A stretch of DNA of 6,240 bases from positions 1-6,240 of the forward strand of contig JALQUE010000259.1 of the NCBI GenBank assembly GCA_023260815.1, in the 5' to 3' direction. This DNA comes from Roseovarius sp. GTDB taxonomy: Bacteria; Pseudomonadota; Alphaproteobacteria; Rhodobacterales; Rhodobacteraceae. How positions within the stretch are numbered: position 1 is the stretch's first letter; each line of letters begins with the position of its first letter. Of the stretch, positions 1 to 5,195 are shown one piece after another. The notes beneath the pieces were generated by a model that did not search any database, was not told where the DNA came from, and worked only from the letters and a program-made list of their open reading frames with translations. The translations under genes and the position numbers were made by a program.

Positions 1-192
1 ACGTTGAACAATGGCGATGAATATGTGCGGATCAGCGGCTATCTGCGGCCCGAGGACATCTCGGCGGATAATGTCGTGCCATCGGACCGGATCGCGGATG
101 CCGAGATCACCTATATCGGCGCCGGAGATATCGCGGATGCAAGCAAGCAGGGCTGGCTGCGGCGCGGCATGAACACGATTTCGCCGTTCTGA
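1..192 (+). CDS. flgH: FlgH, flagellar basal body L-ring protein (3' end only)
   Basis: This is the last 63 residues of the L-ring lipoprotein, read in frame 1 from the window edge to a TGA stop at 190-192. FlgH forms the outer-membrane ring through which the flagellar rod passes. The visible part carries the conserved C-terminal pattern of the family: NGDEYVRISGYLRPEDIS, then NVVPSDRIADAEITYIGAG, and the ending GWLRRGMNTISPF, which aligns with the known FlgH ending of the type GWLxRxxxxLSPx. The lipoprotein signal and most of the protein lie outside the window, so integrity upstream cannot be judged. The stop overlaps the flgI start by one base, which suggests translational coupling and a shared operon. 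The TTG at 4-6 is an internal codon, not a start. Confidence 0.93.
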   Translation, partial: TLNNGDEYVRISGYLRPEDISADNVVPSDRIADAEITYIGAGDIADASKQGWLRRGMNTISPF

Positions 193-1325
193 TGGGGCGG
201 GCTGTGCTGATACGTGCCCTTGCGGTTGTGCTGGCCCTGGCCGGGGTGTCGCAGGCGGCTTTCGCGGACCGGGTCAAGGATATGGCGTCGGTCGCGGGGG
301 TGCGATCGAACCCGCTGGTGGGCTATGGCATTGTCATGGGCCTGTCGGGATCGGGGGACGGCAATTCCGAACTGACGCGGCAATCCATGCAGTCGATCAT
401 CTCGCGGCTGGGGCTGGAGACCGAGATCCGCAGTCTGGACGCGAAGAACGCCGCGGCGGTGGTGGTCACCGCCGAGCTGCCGCCCTTCATCAAACCGGGG
501 CAGACCATCGATGTGACCGTTTCAACCGTGGGCAAAGCCAAGTCGCTGCAGGGCGGCACGCTGCTGATGACCCCATTGATGGGCGCGGATGGCGAGATTT
601 ATGCGATTGCGCAGGGCAATCTGATCGTGGGTGGCCTTGGCGTGCAGGCGGGGGACGGATCGTCCATCGTCGTGAATATTCCCACCGTCGGGCGCGTTCC
701 GGGCGGTGCCACGGTGGAGCGCGCGGTGGAAACCGCGTTTCTGGATAGTGAATACCTTGTGCTGAACCTTGATCGGTCTGATTTCTCGACGGCGGCGGCG
801 GTTGCCGAGGCGGTGAACGAGCTGTTCGGTGACGGTGTGGCGCTGGCGCTTGACGGCACGTCGGTGAGGGTGCGCGCGCCGGCCAACCCCGCCGAGCGCG
901 TGGCCTTCATGAGCGTGCTGGAATCCGTCGAGGTGGAACCCGCGGCCCCGCCTGCGCAGGTGATCGTGAATGCCCGCACGGGGACGATCGTGATCAACGG
1001 CAATGTGCGTGTGACCCCGTCGGCGGTCTCGCACGGGTCGCTTGTGGTCAGGGTCAACGAGGATATCAACGTCAATCAGGGTGCGACGGTCGTCAATGGC
1101 GACAATGGCATCATCGTCGCGCCGGGTGAGCCTGTGCTGACGCCCGACAGCCAGATCGCGATAGATCAGGAACCGGCCAGCACGTTCCTGTTCAATCCCG
1201 GCGTGTCGCTATCGTCGCTGGTGGATGCGATCAATGCCGTCGGCGCAAGTCCCGCCGATCTGGTGGCCATCCTCGAGGCGTTGCACCGTGCCAATGCGCT
1301 GCGCGCCGATCTGATCGTGATCTGA
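192..1325 (+). CDS. flgI: FlgI, flagellar P-ring protein precursor
   Basis: FlgI is the periplasmic protein that assembles as the P-ring around the rod in the peptidoglycan layer, acting as a bushing under the FlgH ring. The 377-residue length is normal for the family. A Sec signal peptide is clear: basic start MGRAVLIR, hydrophobic core at about residues 9-20, and a likely cut after AFA (residues 23-25), so the mature protein starts DRVKDMASVAGVRSN, as FlgI proteins typically do. Further family signatures are NPLVGYGIVMGLSGSGD (40-56), PPFIKPGQTIDVTVS (about 97-111), the Gly-rich NLIVGGLGVQAGDGSS stretch, ARTGTIVINGNVRV, and a C-terminus with VDAINAVGASPADLVAILEAL. The ATG at 192 shares its A with the flgH stop (TGATG). 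No Shine-Dalgarno sequence is visible before it, so initiation probably depends on coupling to flgH. The protein contains no cysteine, unlike the enterobacterial FlgI, which has a disulfide. Confidence 0.97.
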   Translation: MGRAVLIRALAVVLALAGVSQAAFADRVKDMASVAGVRSNPLVGYGIVMGLSGSGDGNSELTRQSMQSIISRLGLETEIRSLDAKNAAAVVVTAELPPFIKPGQTIDVTVSTVGKAKSLQGGTLLMTPLMGADGEIYAIAQGNLIVGGLGVQAGDGSSIVVNIPTVGRVPGGATVERAVETAFLDSEYLVLNLDRSDFSTAAAVAEAVNELFGDGVALALDGTSVRVRAPANPAERVAFMSVLESVEVEPAAPPAQVIVNARTGTIVINGNVRVTPSAVSHGSLVVRVNEDINVNQGATVVNGDNGIIVAPGEPVLTPDSQIAIDQEPASTFLFNPGVSLSSLVDAINAVGASPADLVAILEALHRANALRADLIVI

Positions 1326-1337
1326 GGCGGGTGCGTC

Positions 1338-1634
1338 ATGGAGATCCCTTCACTTTCGCGCGATCCCGCCGTTGACATCACAAGGTCGCAGGCCAGTCAG
1401 GCCGAGCGCCTGCAGCAAGCGGCGGAAGGGTTCGAGGCGTTGTTCATGCAGCAAATGATGCAATCGGCACGCAAAAGCACGCTTGGAGAAGACCTGCTGG
1501 GGTCGTCGGGCCAGGATCACATGCGCGCGATGCTGGACCAGAAGGTGACCGAGGTGGGGGCGGGCCGCTCGAATCTGGGGATTGCGCGCGCGCTTTATGA
1601 TCAATTCGCCGCAGCCGCCGGGTTGGAGAGGTAA
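1338..1634 (+). CDS. flgJ: FlgJ-type rod-binding protein lacking the muramidase domain
   Basis: This 98-residue protein corresponds to the N-terminal rod-binding (scaffold) domain of FlgJ. In enteric bacteria FlgJ is about 310-320 residues and has a C-terminal peptidoglycan hydrolase domain, which is absent here. The domain core is visible from about residue 18 to 95: an AERLQQAAEGFEALFMQQMMQ helix region (22-42), a SGQDHMRAMLDQKVTEV segment, and the ending GIARALYDQF. There is no signal peptide, as expected for a protein exported through the flagellar type III system. A GAGGCGG sequence overlapping the flgI stop lies seven bases before the ATG. The gene sits 12 bp after flgI and 3 bp before flgK. 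Short homologues in alphaproteobacteria are also annotated as CheL or simply as rod-binding proteins. The absence of the hydrolase domain fits with the separate transglycosylase gene at 4183-5025. Confidence 0.92.
   Translation: MEIPSLSRDPAVDITRSQASQAERLQQAAEGFEALFMQQMMQSARKSTLGEDLLGSSGQDHMRAMLDQKVTEVGAGRSNLGIARALYDQFAAAAGLER
1625..1631 (+). promoter_or_regulatory. Ribosome binding site of flgK
   Basis: GGAGAGG lies inside the last codons of flgJ, six bases before the flgK ATG at 1638. It supports that start and shows how tightly the two genes are packed. Confidence 0.7.
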
Positions 1635-1637
1635 GGG

Positions 1638-3266
1638 ATGTCCAATATTCTCGACATCGGCGCAAGTGGCCTGCTGGCCATGCGCGCGGCGCTGGAAGTC
1701 ACCGGCGACAACATCGCCAATGCCGATACCGAGGGCTATCACCGCCGCGTGACCGTCACTGGCGAATTGACGGGCGCGCAGTCCAGCCCGTTTTATCGTG
1801 GGCAGGATACGTCGGGTGTGCGGGTGACGGACATCCGGCGGGCCTTTGATGGGCTGGTTGCGGCACGGATGCGCGATGCGACGGCGGGCGCACAGGCGGC
1901 ACAGGCCGCACAGCCCTATCTGGAGGCCGTCGAACAGCGGCTGATGCCCGAGGGTGGCGGCATTGGCCCTGCGCTGTCGGGGTTTTTCGAAGCGTTCGGA
2001 ACGGTGGGCGCGGCCCCTGACGATGCCGGGCTTCGGTCGGTCGTGCTGGAGGCCGGGCGCGGACTGGCGGCAGGTGTGCGAGATCTGGCGGTGGCTCTGG
2101 ACGAGTTGGCAGGCGGCGCGCGCGACGAGGCCGACGTGCGGGTGACCCGCGCGAATGACATTCTGGGCGATCTTGCACGGTTGCAGACGGACCTGCTGCG
2201 CGGTGCGGCGGGCGGTAGCCCCAATCCGATCCTCGACCGGCGCGATGCGCTGCTGGAAGAGCTGTCGGGGATCGTGGCGGTGCATGTGATCCCGTCGGAT
2301 GATGGCACGGTTGAGGTGTCGCTTGGCAGGTTTCCGGGCGGGCCGCTATTGCTGCGCGGTAGCGAGGCGTCTGAAGTGTCGATGCCGCAGCCGGGCCGGA
2401 TCAGCGTGACGCCGTTCGAAACCGGTCTGGCCGTGCAGACACGGCGCAGCGAAAGCGGCGCGCTGGATGGGCTGTCGCAGGCGGTGGGCGCGCTTGGGGC
2501 GCTGCGATCAGCGGTCGATGCTTGGGCGCAGCGGCTGAGCGCGGAGATGAACAGCCTTCACGAGGCCGGCGCGCGCCCGGATGGCAGCGCAGGCGGTGCG
2601 CTGTTCGTGGCGCGCGGCTGGCAGGCTGACCCTGCGGCGGCAAATGGCGGCCGGATCGGCGTCGAGGTCGAGATCACGGATGCGGCGCTGATGCCGTCCG
2701 GGCCTTTGAACCTGGTGCGCGATGCGGCGGCGAACCTGTGGCGGCTTTACGATGGCGCGACCGAGATCGGCAGCGGCGCGGAGGACATCATGGTGCCGGG
2801 CCTGATTGTGCGACCGGGTGGCAATGCGCAGGACGGCGACCGGCTGATGCTGAGCTTGCGGGAGGGGAATGCCGCCGATCTGACGTTCGCGCCGGGTGTG
2901 GTGGACGATCTGGCGCTGGCGGAAATGCCTGCGGTTGCCGGTGCGCCGCCGACCGGCGATGGCCGCATCGCCGAGCGGCTGGCCGATCTTGCGGCCCCTG
3001 TCGATGGCAACGGGCAGGGCGGATATGCGGCGCAATACGCGGGCATTCTGGCTGGCGTCGGCGCAAGCGTGGCGGCGGGACGCGACCGGATCGCCAGCAC
3101 GGATGCCTTGTTGAACAGCGTGCAATTGGCCGAGGCGCGGATTTCGGGTGTGAACCTGGATCAGGAGGCGTCGAACCTGATGCGCCATCAGCAGGCCTAT
3201 CAGGCCAATGCGCAGGTGATGTCGGTCGCGCGTGAAATCTTTGACACCTTGCTGAGAGCGATCTGA
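1638..3266 (+). CDS. flgK: FlgK, hook-filament junction protein 1 (HAP1)
   Basis: FlgK is the first of two adaptor proteins joining the flexible hook to the rigid filament. It is exported by the flagellar type III apparatus and has no signal peptide. The 542 residues are close to the usual length of about 550. The N-terminal D0 helix carries the flagellar axial-protein signature TGDNIANADTEGY (22-34). NPILDRRDALLEEL (196-209) and the MNSLHEAG...GGALF region (304-323) match conserved FlgK blocks. The C-terminal D0 helix contains SGVNLDQEASNL (503-514) followed by HQQAYQANAQV and ends FDTLLRAI, the classic FlgK ending. N- and C-terminal heptad-rich helices are expected to pair in a coiled coil. 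The middle part, about 220-480, is the variable outer domain region and has few recognisable motifs. The start is set by the GGAGAGG site and the near-contact with flgJ. flgL follows after 11 bp. Confidence 0.96.
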   Translation: MSNILDIGASGLLAMRAALEVTGDNIANADTEGYHRRVTVTGELTGAQSSPFYRGQDTSGVRVTDIRRAFDGLVAARMRDATAGAQAAQAAQPYLEAVEQRLMPEGGGIGPALSGFFEAFGTVGAAPDDAGLRSVVLEAGRGLAAGVRDLAVALDELAGGARDEADVRVTRANDILGDLARLQTDLLRGAAGGSPNPILDRRDALLEELSGIVAVHVIPSDDGTVEVSLGRFPGGPLLLRGSEASEVSMPQPGRISVTPFETGLAVQTRRSESGALDGLSQAVGALGALRSAVDAWAQRLSAEMNSLHEAGARPDGSAGGALFVARGWQADPAAANGGRIGVEVEITDAALMPSGPLNLVRDAAANLWRLYDGATEIGSGAEDIMVPGLIVRPGGNAQDGDRLMLSLREGNAADLTFAPGVVDDLALAEMPAVAGAPPTGDGRIAERLADLAAPVDGNGQGGYAAQYAGILAGVGASVAAGRDRIASTDALLNSVQLAEARISGVNLDQEASNLMRHQQAYQANAQVMSVAREIFDTLLRAI

Positions 3267-3272
3267 GGAGAG
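3264..3272 (+). promoter_or_regulatory. Ribosome binding site of flgL overlapping the flgK stop
   Basis: TGAGGAGAG includes the flgK stop codon and a strong purine-rich Shine-Dalgarno sequence (GAGGAGAG). It sits 5 bases before the flgL ATG at 3278. A nearer ATG at 3273 is out of frame with flgL. Confidence 0.7.
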
Positions 3273-3277
3273 ATGCG

Positions 3278-4186
3278 ATGACAATCGGAACAGCCCTGTT
3301 TCATGTGCAGGCCGGGGCGCGGTTTTCCGCGATCGGCGCGGAGATTGCCGGGTTGCAGGCGCAGGTGTCGGCGGGCAAGTCCGATCCGCGCCCGTCGGTT
3401 GATCCGGTCCGCGCGCTGAACCTGTCGGCGGCCCAGGAGCAAGGCGCGAGGCTGGACCGCTATGCCGGCAATCTGGACCGTGCGGCGGGCCGGTTGGCGC
3501 TGGCCGATACCGCGCTGGAGGCCGGTGTCGACATCATTCAGAGGGTGCGCGAACTGGCGGTGGCGGCGTCGTCGGACACGATGAACCTGACTGCCCGCGA
3601 TGCGATCCGGTCCGAATTGCAGGGGTTGCGAAGCGGTCTTGTCGATGTGGCCAACGCCCGCGACGAAACGGGTCTGTTGTTGTTTGGTGGGCTGACGACA
3701 CGCGGTTTGGCCTATGAGCTGGTTGGCACAAGCGTGGTCTATCACGGTGACGAGGGCCAGCAGCAATTGCGCAGTTCGGAAAGTGGTTTGGTGGCCACGG
3801 GGCTGCCGGGACCGGTGCTCTTTGGCGGGCTGGACGATGGCGCAGGCGGTCAGACGGATGTGTTTTCGGTGATCGGCGCCTTTCTGGAAGATCTGGACAG
3901 CCCTCAACCGGGCGGCATGACCGCTGTGCTGGATAGCGTTGTTCTGGCGTCGGATCATCTGGCGGATGGGCGCGCGCGCATCGGGGCGATGGCCGCCAAT
4001 CTTGACCGGCAAGCCGATGCGATCGAGGGGCGCCAAGTGCGGCTGGCCGAGACGTTGTCGGGGCTGGAGGATCTGGATATCGCCGCCGTAGTGACCGAAT
4101 TGAACCGCAAGTTGCTGACCCGCGATGCGGCGCAGCAGAGCTTTGTGGCGATCGGGCGGAGCTCTTTGTTCGATTACATGCGATGA
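3278..4186 (+). CDS. flgL: FlgL, hook-filament junction protein 3 (HAP3)
   Basis: FlgL is the second adaptor, sitting between FlgK and the first flagellin layer. It is structurally a short flagellin relative. The 302 residues are slightly below the roughly 315 of enteric FlgL. The N-terminal helix leads into the conserved loop LQAQVSAGKSDPRPSVDP (26-43), which corresponds to the family pattern STGKxxxRPSDDP. The segment ending ANARDETGLLLFGG (to residue 138) matches the FlgL pattern LANTRDxxGxYLFGG. YHGDEGQQQ (155-163) matches the next conserved block. The C-terminal helix (about 230-302) is rich in heptad-like Ala and Leu and ends FDYMR. There is no signal peptide, as expected for type III export. 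A generic flagellin is less likely because of the order directly after flgK and the FlgL-type loop. The stop overlaps the next gene by ATGA. Confidence 0.93.
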   Translation: MTIGTALFHVQAGARFSAIGAEIAGLQAQVSAGKSDPRPSVDPVRALNLSAAQEQGARLDRYAGNLDRAAGRLALADTALEAGVDIIQRVRELAVAASSDTMNLTARDAIRSELQGLRSGLVDVANARDETGLLLFGGLTTRGLAYELVGTSVVYHGDEGQQQLRSSESGLVATGLPGPVLFGGLDDGAGGQTDVFSVIGAFLEDLDSPQPGGMTAVLDSVVLASDHLADGRARIGAMAANLDRQADAIEGRQVRLAETLSGLEDLDIAAVVTELNRKLLTRDAAQQSFVAIGRSSLFDYMR

Positions 4187-5025
4187 GGGTGCAGGCAGAC
4201 AAGCGCGCCGTGTGGCGCCCGCTGCTCCTTGGCGGCGCGGCGGTGCTGTGGCTGGTTGCGGCGGGCAAGGCGTGGGGCGTGACCGACACCGGCGCGGCCC
4301 CATCATGTGAGCATCTGGCTGCACAAGCGGCGGCCCGTCACGGTCTGCCGCCGGGTCTGATCAAGGCGGTTGCCCTGACAGAGACGGGGCGCACCGTGGA
4401 CGGGCAATACCGCGCCTGGCCATGGGCGATCAACGTGGCGGGGCAGGGGCATTATCCCGACAGCAAGGCCGAGGCATTGGCCCGTCTGCACGAGTTGCGC
4501 GCCCGCGATATGCGGTCGTTCGATGTGGGCTGCATGCAGATCAACTATCGCTGGCACGGACAGGAATTCGACAGTCTGGAAGCGATGCTGGATCCTGCGA
4601 CCAACACCGATTACGCCGCCCGCTATCTTGCGCAGCTACAGAAGCGAGAAGGAAGCTGGGACGCCGCGATCCGTCGGTATCACAGTTCGGACCGTGACCG
4701 GGGGGCGTCCTATCTGGCGCGGGTGCGCAGCCATATGGACCGGATCGCACGTGCCGGACAAGCGCAGACGGCCGTGACGCCACAGCCGAAGGCGGCCACA
4801 CCGATGGCGCGTGTCGCGCTGATCGGGCGCGGGACCATCCCGCGTGATCGCCGGTTTTCGACGCAGGCGCCGCTGGTTCGGCTGGCCCCGGCAGACGTGG
4901 ACCAGACGCCGGGTTCGACCCGTCTGCCCGAAGGGCGTCTGCCGAAGCGAATTGATCCCGAAGGCCACGGGATGAGGCTTGGGCGGACGACAGCGAGCGG
5001 TGCGAGGTTGGACCGGCTCCGGTAA
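4183..5025 (+). CDS. sltF: SltF-like flagellar lytic transglycosylase (muramidase)
   Basis: This is a predicted periplasmic lytic transglycosylase that cleaves the glycan strands of peptidoglycan so the flagellar rod can pass. An N-terminal signal peptide is visible: basic n-region with K7, R8 and R12, hydrophobic core 14-27, and possible cleavage near AWG (30-32). The SLT fold spans about 41-190. The likely catalytic acid is E67 in ALTETGR, followed by a WPWAINVAG block (79-87), GCMQINYRWHG (116-126), the helix with NTDYAARYL (141-149) and AIRRYHS (162-168), all typical of an alphaproteobacterial transglycosylase family. Only two cysteines, C42 and C117, are present, and they could form a disulfide in the periplasm. 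Residues 193-280 form a Pro/Arg-rich, probably disordered tail. The ATG overlaps the flgL stop (ATGA), so translation is probably coupled. Its position after flgL, with a muramidase-less flgJ upstream, matches sltF of Rhodobacter sphaeroides. The enzyme family is secure; the flagellar role rests on context. Confidence 0.88.
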   Translation: MRVQADKRAVWRPLLLGGAAVLWLVAAGKAWGVTDTGAAPSCEHLAAQAAARHGLPPGLIKAVALTETGRTVDGQYRAWPWAINVAGQGHYPDSKAEALARLHELRARDMRSFDVGCMQINYRWHGQEFDSLEAMLDPATNTDYAARYLAQLQKREGSWDAAIRRYHSSDRDRGASYLARVRSHMDRIARAGQAQTAVTPQPKAATPMARVALIGRGTIPRDRRFSTQAPLVRLAPADVDQTPGSTRLPEGRLPKRIDPEGHGMRLGRTTASGARLDRLR

Positions 5026-5039
5026 GGGGCCATGACCGG
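5012..5039 (+). repeat. Alternative small stem-loops at the sltF stop codon
   Basis: Three copies of one 5-base complementarity lie around the sltF stop: ACCGG at 5012-5016, CCGGT at 5019-5023 (its last T begins the TAA stop) and ACCGG again at 5035-5039. The middle arm can pair with either outer arm. The outer two also belong to an 8-base direct repeat GACCGGCT (5011-5018 and 5034-5041). No T-run follows, so this is not a standard rho-independent terminator. It may be chance in GC-rich DNA. Confidence 0.35.
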
Positions 5040-5050
5040 CTACAGGCGGA

Positions 5051-5080
5051 GGTTGTATCTTTCGATAAAGACTTTCAACC
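5051..5080 (+). repeat. Nested imperfect inverted repeat
   Basis: The outer arms GGTTG (5051-5055) and CAACC (5076-5080) are perfect complements. Inside them CTTT (5059-5062) and AAAG (5067-5070) form a second stem around a CGAT tetraloop. The two stems are separated by unequal internal loops of 3 and 5 bases. It is not followed by a T-run. It could be an RNA hairpin or a protein-binding site, or chance. Confidence 0.35.
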
Positions 5081-5090
5081 AAGGCTTTGG
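5079..5090 (+). repeat. Imperfect 12-bp palindrome CCAAGGCTTTGG
   Basis: Ten of the twelve positions are symmetric (CCAA...TTGG arms). It overlaps the end of the preceding inverted repeat and the start of the weak promoter candidate, a plausible place for an operator. No specific regulator can be assigned from sequence. Confidence 0.3.
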
Positions 5091-5182
5091 CGGGCTGCCG
5101 TTTGGAGCGCTAAATTAGGCTTAGGACAGATTTGAGACAGAATGGTCTATGGATAAACAGAGGGTGTGGGGTGCAAGTAACC

Positions 5183-5187
5183 AGGAG
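5183..5187 (+). promoter_or_regulatory. Ribosome binding site that fixes the fleQ start
   Basis: AGGAG lies eight bases before the ATG at 5196, near-ideal spacing. An in-frame TAA at 5178-5180 blocks any extension further upstream. The only other possible start is TTG at 5193, directly next to the ATG. The absence of an N-terminal receiver domain is therefore not caused by a wrong start choice. Confidence 0.8.
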
Positions 5188-5195
5188 CATTATTG

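Larger units (their letters stand above)
5026..5195 (+). promoter_or_regulatory. Intergenic region before fleQ, probable promoter/operator region
   Basis: These 170 bp are the only non-coding gap of any size in the window and are visibly richer in A+T than the flanking genes. They precede a regulator gene and follow a tightly packed operon, so a promoter is expected here. A weak sigma-70-like pair can be drawn as TTGGCG (5087-5092) and TAAATT (5111-5116) with an 18-base spacer; neither box is a strong match. A second reading is TTGAGA (5132-5137) with GATAAA (5152-5157), but its 14-base spacer is too short. I see no -24/-12 element. Short inverted repeats at 5051-5080, 5079-5090 and 5110-5118 could be operator sites. 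No gene was recognised in this stretch. Confidence 0.4.

Noticed and set aside
1350..2285. Long open frame of 311 codons on the minus strand
   Set aside because: It is antisense to flgJ and flgK, has a His/Arg/Pro-rich composition typical of reversed GC-rich coding DNA, and shows no known motif.
3200..4324. Open frame of 374 codons on the minus strand
   Set aside because: It lies opposite flgL, which has clear family motifs; the antisense product is low-complexity in character with no recognisable domain.
5060..5069. Possible sigma-28 (FliA) -10 box around CGATAA
   Set aside because: The upstream sequence has no TAAA-type -35 at the right distance, so only part of a consensus is present.
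5012..5080. Rho-independent terminator after sltF
   Set aside because: Hairpins can be drawn, but none is followed by a run of T.
5101..5130. Possible CtrA binding site in the A+T-rich stretch
   Set aside because: The TTAG repeats are spaced by two bases, not seven, and there is no TTAA half-site pair.
5026..5195. Possible sigma-54 (-24/-12) promoter in the gap
   Set aside because: The TGGC at 5088-5091 is followed by TT, not GC, at the required spacing, and no other GG-N10-GC match with flanking consensus was found.
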